Below are positions 23,765 to 35,395 of a stretch of 64,000 nt of DNA, in pieces; position 1 is the first letter of the stretch, and each line of letters opens with the position of its first letter. A program made the translations under genes and the position numbers. Origin of the DNA: Polytrichum commune (taxonomy: Eukaryota; Streptophyta; Polytrichopsida; Polytrichales; Polytrichaceae). A model generated the notes under the pieces. The model did not search any database and had not been told where the DNA came from. It saw only the letters and a program-made list of their open reading frames with translations. The stretch is from assembly GCA_950295325.1 (NCBI GenBank), contig OX485804.1:49290001-49354000 (forward strand), given 5' to 3'.

Positions 23765-24209
23765 CACTACATTGATTATCCCATTTAGTGAGGGTGTGCT
23801 AATAATGAGTGTGGGAAATTAGTGAAGGTAGTATTGATTTTCTTACATTATGAGATTAATGTTTTCAGGAGTTCTAGGATTTTGGGAGCTCAAAGTGCCA
23901 AAGTACTTGAAACTCTCAATACAAGCTTTCTTCAATTTCTTGGTGTTAGGAGATGCCTCAAGGTTGAGTGGTGTTGATTGATAAGAAAAGAAAGAAGCCT
24001 TTTTAAACTCACCAAAACAAATTATGCACTCTACAAACACCTTGGGGCATGTGCTAAATTTCTTGAAAGGTATGGTAAATGAGCATGTATTCATGAATTT
24101 AGTATCACTTAGTAAACATTTCAACCCTTTCTGATTTTGAGATTTGGCAAAATAGTGTGTGTTTCGGAAATTAGTACCACACGCACTAAATGGGATAATG
24201 AATGTAGTG
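23765..24209. mobile_element. TA-type MITE with CACTACATTGATTATCCC ends
   Basis: The left end pairs with the right end (complement CACTACATTCATTATCCC), and the symmetry runs on through TTTAGTG and GGTACTAATTTC-like text. TA precedes it; AC follows. The 141-codon open frame on the minus strand spans the whole element and is not a gene. A partial relative lies at 27668-28070. Confidence 0.7.
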
Positions 24210-24529
24210 ACCACGGGCCATGGTCTTGGCTTTCTTAATCCTCTCATTGGTTCAAAATGGAGTGACATGATTAGTCTTCAATTTTAAAGGTTTATCAAAG
24301 TTTAGAATGAATTGAAACATGCCATGAAATCTAAGTACCTTCAAAAGCTCTCAAAGATTTGTTTTTAGTGTGCCAACCAAGTTACCCAGACTGCATAATC
24401 AAATGTCAGGTTGCAAGAAATACTTTAGTTGAATATTGTTCATTTTGCAAAAGAAGCCCATAATAAAAAGGGCATAATGCCCGGCAATTCCTAGCCCCCA
24501 TGGTGCATGGGCCTATAACTAAGTAATGC

Positions 24530-24817
24530 TATAGTCAATATGCTCAATAATATCTTCCTCTTGCATACTAATTTACAAGCACATGACACTTGGCAATAGT
24601 TACCATAGTATGTTCAATAATATCTTGCATACCTAAAACCATCACCTCAACCACTCCAATGAATAGTTACACACTCCAAAAACTTATTTATGTTGGCAAA
24701 TGATATCACATTGACTATTACCAAACGTAACAATCATAGGTCTATGGGCATCTACTTTAGACCATTCGCCAATAGTGTACATGACAACTAAATACCATAA
24801 ATGGCATAGTGTATAAA
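24530..24817 (-). repeat. degraded relative of the 13778/60366 MITE family
   Basis: Shares 'catgacacttggcaatag', 'tatgttcaataatatctt' and 'ggcatctactttagacc' with 13900-14050. Ends are poorly kept. Confidence 0.5.
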
Positions 24818-24869
24818 AGCCCTAATGGGACCTACAAAAGTTGAATAGACCACAAACCTATAGGGTGCC

Positions 24870-25072
24870 AATTATCCCAATTAGTGTGTGCTACTATTCT
24901 GAGTTACCCAATGCAATAACGTCTTACTCGGGAGTCCAATTTTAACTAACAAAAGGTCAATAACTTGTGTGGACATTATAGAACTGACTTTGATGGTAAA
25001 ATATGACATTCTTGTTAAATAGTTATAGCACGTGTAACTCCGAATTGTAACACACACTAATTGGGATAATCA
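24870..25072. mobile_element. 200-bp MITE with ATTATCCCAATTAGTG ends
   Basis: The left ATTATCCCAATTAGTGTGTG and the complementary right end are perfect partners; the interior carries the GTTAC...AACTCC blocks of the 10426/54933 group. Confidence 0.65.
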
Positions 25073-25643
25073 CTTCAATAGGGATCAATTGAGAGGTTCG
25101 CTCGTATGCAGTGAGTTAACTCCCCTTGGGCCTCCACAGCTTCAAGCTCTTTCTCAAAGTCCATGAATCCAGGTAAAATACTGCTAGAAGAGGACATGGA
25201 TCAATCTTTTGTGGCCATGAACATGTTCACACTTGCTACAATATTGAAAATAGGACCTCCCACGATTTGGTTATGGTTATTGAAAATGCATGTTTGTTGA
25301 CTCCTTAAGTCAAAACATACGTCCTTCAGTTCTATTCGTTCATTGAGTGTTGAGTAGTTTATTAGATTTAAAGGTGTAGTCCAATCTCTGTAAATATGTG
25401 TCTTTATGGTTTTTGTTCTTCAATCCTCACATAATCACACACCAATCCACAACATTACTTGGCCTATACATTGGGTTCCTTTTTCTTTCTTTTTTTGAAA
25501 GAAGGGAGGCCTAGCGTATGGCCAAGAATTGAGGCTCATGAGATTCTTGACACATGGATGTCCGGGTTTAAGCTAAGTTATTACATGGGTGCTAGCAACA
25601 ATGCAAAGTTGGTTTCTAGAACTTAAATCCAAGCAAGCCAACA

Positions 25644-25810
25644 CATAACATTATTCAAATTCACAACAATGTTATGTAGGACTGACAATATTCCACATAG
25701 TATTCCCGGATATTCCCCACATTTGGACTGAATGTGGAAAGTATTCAGGAATACTACGTGGAATATTGGCAATCCCACAGAACATTGTTATGGATCCGAA
25801 TAATATTATG
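25644..25810. mobile_element. 167-bp foldback element, copy 1
   Basis: Nearly the whole element is a hairpin: arms of about 80 bases around a short loop near 25727. It contains 'ttccacatagtattcc' and its complement, and ends with CATAACATTATTC and a matching right end. The copy at 44969 has exactly the same length. No ORF. It could be a foldback MITE or a young microRNA-like hairpin. Confidence 0.7.
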
Positions 25811-26818
25811 CATGACAACAATGCATTGGATTTTTTGTTGTTACATATATATATGAGCAAGTTCAGTGGCTAAACACGGGGTCCGCTCCAGTTGTCAGTT
25901 CACCAATGCATAGTACACAAAACTGAAGTTGAATACTTTTCATTTTACAAGTGTCATCCAACATAAATGACATGATTTTTTTTAGAAAAATCCAAAATTC
26001 TCCGCACTAGGAATGCAATTGAACACCCTAGTGCCACATAAGTTTTTTGGGGTGTCAGATGTAGGTGTCTGATTAAGTACTCAAATGACACGCACATACC
26101 TCACTAAGTCATTTTGAAAAATCAAGTGTGGCTAAGATCTGAAACAGTCTGAGCCTTTTCCACTGACAAAGCCATGGGAGCCCAATGAATTCAAAGCCCG
26201 CTTGCAAAGAGTCCCTCAAGGTTCTGGATATCATATAGATAAAATGCCAGTAGCAGGTGCATGCAAGCCTCTGCATATATCCAAGCTTGGGCGTGGCTGG
26301 AAACCCATGTAATATAAGACCCGGTTTACACTATGGACCATGAAGTCGGACCAGGGCGTTGTAAGAGCGTTGACTGGCTCTTGAACTCGTCCCGGGACCA
26401 CTTCGGTTTACATTAAGGGAAAAATGACAGAGGGACCATGAAGGTCGCGGTCCCCAACATATAGTTTTCAAGGCCTAATAAATGCACTGAATGGTCCAAC
26501 GGGTTTTGCGGTGAGAGGCAAGAGAGGTGGTCTGGTAGGAAAAGACAGGGTCCTAGGCAAAGAAGTGCCGTTAAATTACTTTTTTAATGAAATTCTTTTG
26601 GGGGCTAAGGTAAGGCCTTACAAAAGGCTAGGTAAGGCATAAGGCACACTTTTCAACATCTATATATATGAATCTTGAGAAGCAAACCCTCTATGTGCCT
26701 AGATCATATCATAGCCCATGTGATATACCATTTCTTCCATGCCATGCCCCTTGTACTTGCTCCCACATGTTTCATCAAACAATGTGGGACATCTAGAACT
26801 CAAGAATTTGAGTGCAGA

Positions 26819-26963
26819 TTTGTTTTTTTGATCTACCAACTGAAGTATTTGGAATTTTGGGGCGTGTAATATACCGTTGGAAAGGTATTGAAAATACCTT
26901 TCCAACAGTATATTACACGCCCCCATATTCCAAACACTTAAGTTGCAAAACAAAAAAACAAAA
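26819..26963. other. long near-perfect hairpin (microRNA-like or foldback)
   Basis: The inner stem 26859-26889 pairs with 26893-26923 with one mismatch and a 3-nt loop; looser pairing extends the arms to about 26819 and 26963. Single occurrence in the window. Confidence 0.6.
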
Positions 26964-27055
26964 ATCTGTAGTCGTGTAGCAACTGTAGATCAGGGTGGTC
27001 AAAAGAACCGCAATGGGAAAACAAGTGCGGTTCTTTTTTGCATAGTTTTCTATTA

Positions 27056-27364
27056 CGCTAAATAGGATATTTAGTGTTTGATACAATAAATATGAATGCA
27101 TACACTAAATATCAATAACCTTATGAAAGAAAGTACCATTAAATGTAAATTCAAACACTAAATATCAACTATGGTAATATGTGGAAGTTACATGTTTTAA
27201 TTTAGTGTTAGTAAGGGTATGAAAAAAAATAACAATGATAAAAGAAGAATTCCAACATATCTTCTAGAAAATCTTCTAACACTAATTATCAAAGAATTGA
27301 AAATTAGTGTTGAGCAAGGTATAGTGGTAACAACATTAAATATAAATAAACACTAAATTTAGTG
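27056..27364. mobile_element. TA-type MITE, 309 bp
   Basis: Left CGCTAAATAGGATATTTAG and right TAAATTTAGTG ends are flanked by TA on both sides. The interior matches the element at 53721 ('tatggtaatatgtggaag', 'agttacatgtttt'). Confidence 0.7.
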
Positions 27365-27521
27365 TAGTGACAACACAAGGTACATGTCACACTCACACAT
27401 AAATTACATTGAACATGTACAAATTAAATCGCTCCTTTTTGTAAAAATTGTTGTGAGAAGATTTGCAAGCCACGTCTTCAACACGTTTAACAAGAAGTGA
27501 ATCCCAAGAGAAGACAAGAGA

Positions 27522-27666
27522 ATGGTCACATATAACTTCACACTACACTTGAGAGTCCGTGACCACACTACGTGATTTTGGAGGTGTGTTGGGATGGCCT
27601 TTGGACACTTTCTTTTGGGCTCTCACAATTTCATGGCCACGGGTTCTTGCCTCGTGTGTGAAGTGG
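27522..27666 (-). repeat. fragment of the 500-bp GGGCC MITE
   Basis: Matches the last 140 bp of copy A (17345-17480), ending in 'cgtgtgtgaagtgg'; the other end is missing. It abuts a fragment of the 23765 family. Confidence 0.7.
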
Positions 27667-28094
27667 TACTAATTTCTGAAACACCCACTAGTTTATCAAG
27701 TCTCAAATCAACGAGGCCTGGAATTTTCACTAAGTGATACAAAATTCACGAATACATGCTCATTTACCATACATTTCAAGAAAAATAATGTGTGTTCCCG
27801 GGTGTTTCTAAAGCGACAACTTTAAAATAAAAAAGAAATACGAACCCAAGCTTGTCAATGAATAATGTTGGGATGAACAATGTTAATATTTTCAGTGAAT
27901 AGCGTTGTTATGAATAGTAGTTTCAGTGAATAATACCAAGACGAACAATGCTTCCTAGTTCTTCTGTTGGCACTGATTTCATAGCATAAAAACAAATAAG
28001 TATTGAATTCACTAATTTCCCACACTCATTATTAACCTTCCCTCACTAATCGGGATTAAAAAATGTACTTAGGGGTTGAGTAATTACCTAGTTA

Positions 28095-28553
28095 ATGAAG
28101 TGGAATTCCACTTGTCGGAGACATATCCATATACGGTATATGCACAGGCCCGACACCTCAGAGGGTGCTTATGAGCATTCATTAACTTTGCTCCCCCTTC
28201 TGAGGAGTAGTACTGTGCCTCTCCCAACTCAAGGGACGTCAAATCCTGAACGAATCCCAAGGATCGAGATGAACCGATTATCCCTTCAAGGACGTGGGGT
28301 CTTTAATAATAATATATGGCCATCTTCGCAATTTATATGGGCTTCACCAAGTTCAAAAATCACATTTTATATGTTCATGTGTTTGGGAGTCTTATTGTAT
28401 ACATTGTCTTATGACAAGGATAACAATAGGAATATACTCATACTAGACGTTGTTGATCAAACTACAATGTATGTATTGCATGCAAGGGCACCCATGCTGC
28501 GTATCCAAACTGAAATTTTCGATCACATGAAAGTGTTTGAGTTGTTCAAGTAG
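28095..28553 (+). CDS. unrecognised open frame, 152 codons
   Basis: ATG to TAG with no stop. The predicted protein has a basic N-terminus (Cys-Arg-Arg-His) and one hydrophobic stretch (Phe-Tyr-Met-Phe-Met-Cys-Leu-Gly-Val-Leu-Leu) near residues 95-105. I do not recognise a family. No intron or promoter evidence. It may be an exon of a decayed gene or a chance frame; low confidence. Confidence 0.2.
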   Translation: MKWNSTCRRHIHIRYMHRPDTSEGAYEHSLTLLPLLRSSTVPLPTQGTSNPERIPRIEMNRLSLQGRGVFNNNIWPSSQFIWASPSSKITFYMFMCLGVLLYTLSYDKDNNRNILILDVVDQTTMYVLHARAPMLRIQTEIFDHMKVFELFK

Positions 28554-28776
28554 TGCGTTTTGAGGAACAAGTTGATTTTGGATAGGGTCACTTTTGACAT
28601 GATTAGCTGAGAGCGAAAATATGTAGCTCGAATATGTTGTTTCGTTTGCTCGGAGAGGCCCGATCTGGGCTTCTTAGACGATTCTGGGCTAATTGGCAAC
28701 ATGGCGTGGCCCCATGTAGATTTGTGTCGTGCGTGTGTTATGCTTGTTTTTAAGCTCGTAATAGAGTTGTTCTTAA

Positions 28777-29169
28777 GGTAGAGGGTGTGCTATAACCAAC
28801 ATCCCACCCAAAGACCTCACCCTATGCACATCTCCTGATCCCATAACTGGCACACACCTTAAATTGTATGAATGTCTCCGATGTAAAGCAAAGTGGATTT
28901 GAGCAAAAAGCGGGGTGGTTTTGGGAGAATGCAAGGTTGGTTTTGGGCAAGCATCCGGATGTAGCTAGGGGTTGGTTACTTATATGTTTTTATTAAGATC
29001 CCGCATGCAAAAGATATAAGGCTTACAACATTTACTGGGTTAAATGTTGGTTTTGGTGTAGGGGCGTTTTTTTGTACAAGTGCTAAGCCAATCATGCATA
29101 CCACTAATCCAAACGGACTCCCAAGTCAAGCCCAATCATATAAAGTGTTGGCCTTGGGCACCCTCTACC
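28777..29169. mobile_element. MITE with GGTAGAGGGTG ends, copy 1
   Basis: GGTAGAGGGTG (28777) and CACCCTCTACC (ending 29169) are flanked by TAA and TTA. The interior matches 35149-35390 ('gatcccataactgg' versus 'aatcccgtgattgg'). Confidence 0.65.
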
Positions 29170-29172
29170 TTA

Positions 29173-29486
29173 GGGTGAGTTTACACTAGAGATCGAAGAC
29201 AAGGAAACTTCAAAATTTTGCAATCCTACTAGGCGAGAGCAATATATTGGACCAAAGGAGTTTAGACTAGGGTATGTGGTTCCAAAGTATGAAAAAATGA
29301 ATTGGTGCTAATATGGCATCACTTTTCCGCTAAATCTCAAAGGTTCTCGTGCTCAAGAAGATTCTTTCCATAGTTTGAGGATCAATCTTCAATATTGGGT
29401 CTAATCTTGAGTCTAAAAGTAAGGTCCATTTAGGGGTCTTCTGGACCCCAAGTTTCAAGGACCTATATACTAATGTAAACATACCC
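29173..29486. mobile_element. TTA-flanked MITE with GGGTGAGTTTACACTAG ends
   Basis: Left GGGTGAGTTTACACTAG pairs with the right end (complement GGGTATGTTTACATTAG). TTA at 29170-29172 and 29487-29489. It starts where the previous MITE ends; the two share the TTA. Confidence 0.7.
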
Positions 29487-29489
29487 TTA

Positions 29490-30111
29490 ATGTAACCATG
29501 TGTTTTAAAGACATTCGGTTTCTTTAAGTAAAATTTCTGGAGTGACAATGAATCTATCAAAAAGTAAAGGCTTTTTTTCTTGGGGGGGGGATTATGTCAA
29601 TTAATCTAAGGTAAAATGTAGTTAGAATTTTGCTATCATTTTAAAGTAATCCAAGGAGATAAACCACGGTACCAGGTTTCGGGGAAGATTGAGTTAGTGT
29701 CTATAAGGATTAATTTCACATTAGATAAGGGTTTCTAATAACAATCTACACCTTTTATTCCCTCATTCCTTCTTAGTTAGGTTAAATTCACACTCTTATG
29801 ATTCGTTTGAGTCTTCTCTAGCATGTGTGTTTCCATCCTATATGTGGACTCCTATCATTCTAATTTCACCCTCTATGTCGGTTGTGAAGCTCAATAGCTT
29901 GGCGAGCCATCAATGACTCGTAGTCAAGAAACCATCATGGGTAATCTCTTTGCGTAACCACATAATCTTTGAATTATGCTTGCGATAATCCCAAAATTAA
30001 GCTCTCCGAAACAAATTACAACCATCATGTAAGTCTCCACAAATTGTAGTCAATACCTCCATCTTCAAGAAGTTTTGGCAACTTGTATCAAGAATCACCC
30101 ACACGGTGTCG
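29490..30111. other. intergenic, nothing recognised
   Basis: AT-rich; a G10 run at 29582-29591. Confidence 0.45.
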
Positions 30112-30300
30112 TAATGTAAATACGTACACTATATAGATGTGTACTTATTTAGTATTGCATTGTGATTCTTTGATTTGGAGGAAAGTAAAAGGGAATAGAA
30201 ATAGATTTGGAGGAATGTAAAAGGGAATAGAAATAGATTACTTTTTTTGTTTACTCTTAGTTTATTCTTAATTACTCTTAGTTTACCCTTGTAGTCTTAT

Positions 30301-30796
30301 CACAGGTAGATCACTTAGTGCATTTAAAAAACGACGTCGGCATAATATAGAGAGGATTAAAATCATTTGAAATAAAAATTATAAAGGAATTCCAAATAAT
30401 GAAGGGGCCATTAAATGTAGACAATCCCATTATAAGTAAGTTAGATGGACATAAAACGTGGGCCATTATTTTTTTGTAAAATTAATATAGGGGATGAAGA
30501 TAAGGATCCTAAAAGATATGTTTAGTATGGTATGTAAATGGATTTGGGACTCACGGGGATGGATGATAATTGGGATTTCCGTCTGTCCGAAATTACTTAA
30601 AAGGAATATAGAGTACAAAAAATTGCAGTGACTTGGACAACATAAGTAATGGAAGGGTGCAAACAAATGGGCCATTTCTGAAATTTAAGTAATTATAGGA
30701 GACTTTAATTCATCCCTTGAAGGTAAATAGCCCCAAAACAAAAAAAACCCCAGCCGCACGTGGTGCACAAAAATGCCGTAGAGTGATCTACCCGTG
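30301..30796 (-). mobile_element. hAT-like MITE in the left arm
   Basis: Ends CACAGGTAGATCACT and (complement) CACGGGTAGATCACT, flanked by the 8-bp duplication AGTCTTAT (30293-30300, 30797-30804). The other arm of the inverted repeat preserves the empty site with a single AGTCTTAT. An 8-bp duplication with CA...TG ends is the hAT hallmark. No ORF. Confidence 0.9.
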
Positions 30797-30866
30797 AGTC
30801 TTATCTTTTGTTTTATTCTTAGTTTACTTTTGGACCAGCGGTGATTAGAAGCCCATGTGATGAGGA

Positions 30867-30872
30867 TATAAA
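30867..30872 (+). promoter_or_regulatory. TATA box of the LTR-like sequence, left arm
   Basis: TATAAA followed by GGGGACTT and a pyrimidine-rich stretch, typical of an LTR promoter and start region. Transcription would run towards the centre of the inverted repeat. The mirror copy is at 33714-33719. Confidence 0.5.
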
Positions 30873-31218
30873 GGGGACTTTGTCTCTCTCATCTTCTTGT
30901 GTGGTGGTAGAGAAGAGGTTGTTGAGGAGAAGAGTTTTTTTTTGTTGAAGCTCATGGGTGTGAATTTATGGGAATTTTGAAATAAAATATGATGGAGTTG
31001 TGTTTCATGGTGTTGTTTCTCTAGAGTGATCTCACTTGCTTGATTTGAAGTTAGCAATCAAAAGTAGTGCTAGTTTGAGTGGAAGGAGGTATGTTGGCTA
31101 TTATAAAGAAGGGCTAAGACTTCGACCGACCATAGAAGACGGACAAATCTTTTGTTTGCAACGAAACTTTGAGGAAGTGTAGTACTTATTGTTAGCTTTC
31201 TGTAAATATCTCAATCGC

Positions 31219-32001
31219 TCAATTTGGCGTTGATGTGAAGATTTGAAGACTTGAAGACTTCTCAAGATTCAAGTGTATTGTGGCTTGTGGTTCGTCGTCA
31301 TTTCTACGATTCCCAGCCGGATTTGACCTCACACGTCGTTGTTTGGCCAAGAGAGTAACTGTCTCCTCCACCCTCTTCCAATCATTGGTAAAACCACCTT
31401 CTGTTGTGCGATCTCCAAGAAGTATGAGAAATCTATCTTCAAGTCCCTCATCAGCAACTTGAAGAAATAACTATGCCTTCCTAGTCTCTAGGAGGTGTCT
31501 CTCTGCCAAAGGTAATTGGCTATACTTCTTCTCAAAATCTTTGAGCAGCTCATTTGGGCCCATGTTGTCAGTAGGCCGCTGCTCCACCCACTCAAGAAAA
31601 TACCTCTTAGTCATTCTCTCTGAGTCTTCTTCAAAATATTCATCTCGAAGAAGCTCAACAAACTCAGTCCATGATCCTGCCCTCTCACGAATCTCTTGCA
31701 CTCGTTGATAAATTTTAGGCACAACCGCCATGTCAAACGTCTCAGACATGCGGTCCTCACCAACTTGGTATACTTCCATCTCACAAATGTACACCCGCAA
31801 GAACTTGGAGATGTTCTTGCCATTGAATCTCCCAATATTAGCAACAATTGTTGTAAGAGCCTTTGTGGCCCCTTGTCCACCTTGATAGGCTCAATGTTGT
31901 TCCATAAACAAGGCTAACGCCCCGAGAATGTCCTCCATGGGAACTTGGGCTCCACCAACTCTTCTTCCACCGGCACCAGCTGTCCCCCTAGAATCTCCCA
32001 T
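31219..32001 (-). pseudogene. retrotransposon gag-like gene, 5' part, broken
   Basis: Reads from ATG (32001-31999) on the minus strand. The protein starts with a Gly/Ala/Arg-rich stretch and Met-Glu-Asp-Ile-Leu-Gly-Ala-Leu. It then shows the pattern of plant LTR-retrotransposon gag proteins: Asn-Ile-Ser-Lys-Phe-Leu, a helical region with Ser-Trp-Thr-Glu-Phe, and Leu-Leu-Gly-Asp-Arg-Thr-Thr. TGA at 31893-31891 and TAG at 31473-31471 interrupt it. About 30 nt upstream, leaving out the hAT MITE, lies a TGG-initial primer-site-like sequence (minus 32620-32602). No pol follows; the frame runs into reversed LTR-like sequence and stops at 31221-31219. Confidence 0.7.
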
Positions 32002-32031
32002 CGAGATGCTTAAATCCAGTTGTCCCAAAGC

Positions 32032-32592
32032 CACGGGTAGGTCACTCTAAGGCATTTTTGTGCACCACGTGCGGCTGGGGGTTTTTTGTTTTGGGGCTAT
32101 TTACCTTCAAGGGTTGAATTAAAGCCTCCCTATAATTACTTAAATTTCAAAATTGGCCCATTTGTTTGCACCCTTCCATTACTTATATTGTCCAAGTCAC
32201 TGCAATTTTTTGTACTCTATATTCCTTTTAAGTAATAAAAGCTAATCTACTTCCTAACGCATTGACGAGTGTTAAGGGAAACCATGGAAACATAGAAGGG
32301 TGCAAACAATAATATCATTGCAAACAAAGTTATGAAGAAAACACATAGGAGACCATAGCAAACATACTAAACATACCTTCTAGGATCCTTATCTTCAACC
32401 CCTATATTAATTTTACAAAAAAATAATGGCCCACATTTTATGTCCATCTAACTTACTTATAATGGGATTGTCTACATTTAATGGCCCCTTCATTATTTGG
32501 AATTCCTTTATAATTTTTATTTCAAATGATTTTAATCCTCTCTATATTATGCCGCACGTCGTTTTTAAAATGCACTAAGTGACCTACCTGTG
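32032..32592 (+). mobile_element. hAT-like MITE in the spacer of the inverted repeat
   Basis: Ends CACGGGTAGGTCACT and (complement) CACAGGTAGGTCACT, flanked by a perfect 8-bp duplication CCCAAAGC (32024-32031, 32593-32600). The same family as 30301, opposite orientation, 561 bp. Confidence 0.9.
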
Positions 32593-32601
32593 CCCAAAGC
32601 A

Positions 32602-32620
32602 CCTCTCAGTGGAAGCACCA
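32602..32620 (-). other. candidate retrotransposon primer-binding site
   Basis: On the minus strand TGGTGCTTCCACTGAGAGG follows 'cctgacattt' as a PBS follows an LTR end, and precedes the gag ATG. The complement would be the CCA end of a tRNA; which tRNA is not determined. Confidence 0.45.
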
Positions 32621-32762
32621 AAATGTCAGGTAGAGAGGGTTCCGCCTTGGGAAAACATTGGGCTTTTGGCTGCAACTAGATTTGTTTATCGGATCATCGT
32701 ATCTTTTGGTCTTCAAGAATCTCGGTCTTCAGTTTCTTCAAATCTTCAAACTCTTTCCCTCG

Positions 32763-33367
32763 ATGGCAAGAACATCTCCAAGTTCTTGCGGGTGTACATT
32801 TGTGAGATGGAAGTATACCAAGTTGGTGAGGACCGCATGTCTGAGACGTTTGACATGGCGGTTGTGCCTAAAATTTATCAACGAGTGCAAGAGATTCGTG
32901 AGAGGGCAGGATCATGGACTGAGTTTGTTGAGCTTCTTCGAGATGAATATTTTGAAGAAGACTCAGAGAGAATGACTAAGAGGTATTTTCTTGAGTGGGT
33001 GGAGCAGCGGCCTACTGACAACATGGGCCCAAATGAGCTGCTCAAAGATTTTGAGAAGAAGTATAGCCAATTACCTTTGGCAGAGAGACACCTCCTAGAG
33101 ACTAGGAAGGCATAGTTATTTCTTCAAGTTGCTGATGAGGGACTTGAAGATAGATTTCTCATACTTCTTGGAGATCGCACAACAGAAGGTGGTTTTACCA
33201 ATGATTGGAAGAGGGTGGAGGAGACAGTTACTCTCTTGGCCAAACAACGACGTGTGAGGTCAAATCCGGCTGGGAATCGTAGAAATGACGACGAACCACA
33301 AGCCACAATACACTTGAATCTTGAGAAGTCTTCAAGTCTTCAAATCTTCACATCAACGCCAAATTGA
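32763..33367 (+). pseudogene. second copy of the gag-like fragment, right arm
   Basis: Identical in frame to the left-arm copy, including the TAG (33113-33115) where gag relatives have Glu, and the final TGA at 33365-33367. It lacks the N-terminal 59 codons and has no start; the frame upstream runs through unrelated sequence and the hAT MITE end. The shared stop shows that the mutation came before the duplication. Confidence 0.75.
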
Positions 33368-33971
33368 GCGATTGAGATATTTACAGAAAGCTAACAATAA
33401 GTACTACACTTCCTCAAAGTTTCGTTGCAAACAAAAGATTTGTCCGTCTTCTATGGTCGGTCGAAGTCTTAGCCCTTCTTTATAATAGCCAACATACCTC
33501 CTTCCACTCAAACTAGCACTACTTTTGATTGCTAACTTCAAATCAAGCAAGTGAGATCACTCTAGAGAAACAACACCATGAAACACAACTCCATCATATT
33601 TTATTTCAAAATTCCCATAAATTCACACCCATGAGCTTCAACAAAAAAAAACTCTTCTCCTCAACAACCTCTTCTCTACCACCACACAAGAAGATGAGAG
33701 AGACAAAGTCCCCTTTATATCCTCATCACATGGGCTTCTAATCACCGTTGGTCCAAAAGTAAACTAAGAATAAAACAAAAGATAAGACTACAAGGGTAAA
33801 GTAAGAGTAATTAAGAATAAACTAAGAGTAAACAAAAAAAAGTAATCTATTTCTATTCCCTTTTACATTCCTCCAAATCTATTTCTATTCCCTTTTACTT
33901 TCCTCCAAATCAAAGAATCACAATGCAATACTAAATAAGTACACATCTATATAGTGTACGTATTTACATTA
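32763..33971 (-). repeat. long inverted repeat, right arm
   Basis: The reverse complement of 30112-31823. Minus-strand reading runs from the LTR-like end (33971) through TATA (33719-33714) into antisense gag. No clear target duplication at the outer ends. Confidence 0.9.
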
Positions 33972-35148
33972 TTACAACAACACAATAACAATGGATCAAC
34001 AAGATAAGTTATAACCTTTGTTATATGATTTTATTTGTTTTGTGTACTTAAATATTCTTCATTGGATGCAAACTTACTACAATGAGGTAAAGTCCTCATT
34101 CTTTCAATGTAATGTCCTTGGCAACCTTCAAGGAAAAGGGGGGGGGGGTGTGACTTAGAAACATTTAGTTAGAATAGTGCAACCAAAGATATTGTGCATT
34201 TTATTTGTGGTACTTCAAATTTTATTTTTTAAAGGGTAATATATGATGGAAAGAATATGCCATATCTAATTATAGCTAATTGAGTTCCTACATAACATGT
34301 CCAATTTAGTGTTTTTAAGATATAAATTACCTTGTGGAATAAATTATCGTCATGTTGGTAATGCAACATTTGTGTGTTGTTTGTGCCATCAAGGGTGTAA
34401 TGACGACGATTCTTAAACCTAACTTATTAAAGTTTAGAATTTCTAGTCGTCCATACAAAAGCAACTGCCATTTGGAACTCAATATTCCTGAATGCCAATC
34501 CTTGATATCTCCTCCTTGAAGAGCCACAAGGGGGGGGGGAGGTGGTTGAGGCTAGTAACTATCTTGAAGCAACAATAGCCTCCTAATCTCACTTCGAATG
34601 ACAATCTAACTGCCAAGTGTTGAATACAAGATACTAAAGCTTCAAAATTGCTCGCTTCAGCTAGGCTAAAGCCCAAAAATATGGCTTACATAAAGTAACA
34701 AAAGGGAGAGTTATAACCATGAGTTTTTGGGGAGTCTTCATACACTTATTTTTAGTATCCTTTTGTTAAGTCCTAAAAGAACTCCAAGATTCATGGGTTT
34801 GGATCAAAAAGGGAGTATTCATAAGTTTGGATCTAATCCTTGTAAAGCATGCATGACAAAGACATTATCTTCTTCCATTTGACCAAGTTGATGTCACCCT
34901 AATATTTATTTAAATCCTAAATGTAAATTCATGATTTAGGTTGCAACATAAGTATGTAACACATGTTGCAACATAGGTTGATATTCCTCTTCCAAATTGA
35001 CGAGGTTGGAGAAGTCTGGGAGGTTCATGCCAATAAATATGGGGATTTCATGTTGAATGTCACGGAATGTCCCCATGGACACTAGGATTTTTGAGGCAAA
35101 AACAACATTTAGGTGGAAGTTCTCTTACCATTGGTTCCCAATCACTAA
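33972..35148. other. intergenic, nothing recognised
   Basis: AT-rich with G runs near 34140 and 34530. No gene or element was identified. Confidence 0.45.
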
Positions 35149-35395
35149 GGTAGAGGGTGCTCATTCCAACTCCCTCCCCAAAAGCACACTCTATAAACAC
35201 CTCCTAATCCCGTGATTGGAGCACACTTTAAACCTGTATGATTGTCTCCAACACAAAGTTGAAGTGGAGTTAGATGTTATTTAAACAGAGGAGGGGGGGG
35301 GTGTGATGCAAGTTTGATTTTGGACAAAGGTTAGATTGGATTTTGGCCAGCGTTGGGACAAAGCTAGGGATGGGTCCAATCTTATTGAGACGAGT
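35149..35395. repeat. GGTAGAGGGTG MITE, copy 2, right end missing
   Basis: Preceded by TAA; follows 28777-29000 by eye, then similarity is lost. Confidence 0.55.

Larger units (their letters stand above)
30112..31823 (+). repeat. long inverted repeat, left arm (LTR-retrotransposon derived)
   Basis: Every base pairs with 32763-33971 in reverse, apart from the 496-bp MITE at 30301 plus its 8-bp duplication. Without the insert the arm is 1208 bp, against 1209 in the partner. I noticed three differences: a T-run length change and two substitutions. It holds a TATA box (30867-30872) facing inward and an antisense gag-like fragment. Confidence 0.9.

Noticed and set aside
23843-24268. 141-codon minus-strand frame as a gene
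   Set aside because: It spans a MITE from one terminal repeat to the other and starts at a non-ATG codon.
28095-28553. A scramblase- or tubby-like protein
   Set aside because: Only a vague resemblance in pattern; no signature residues, so left as unrecognised.
31280-31462. Plus-strand frame opposite gag, and its mirror at 33124-33306
   Set aside because: A shadow of the gag-like frame on the other strand, duplicated with the inverted repeat.
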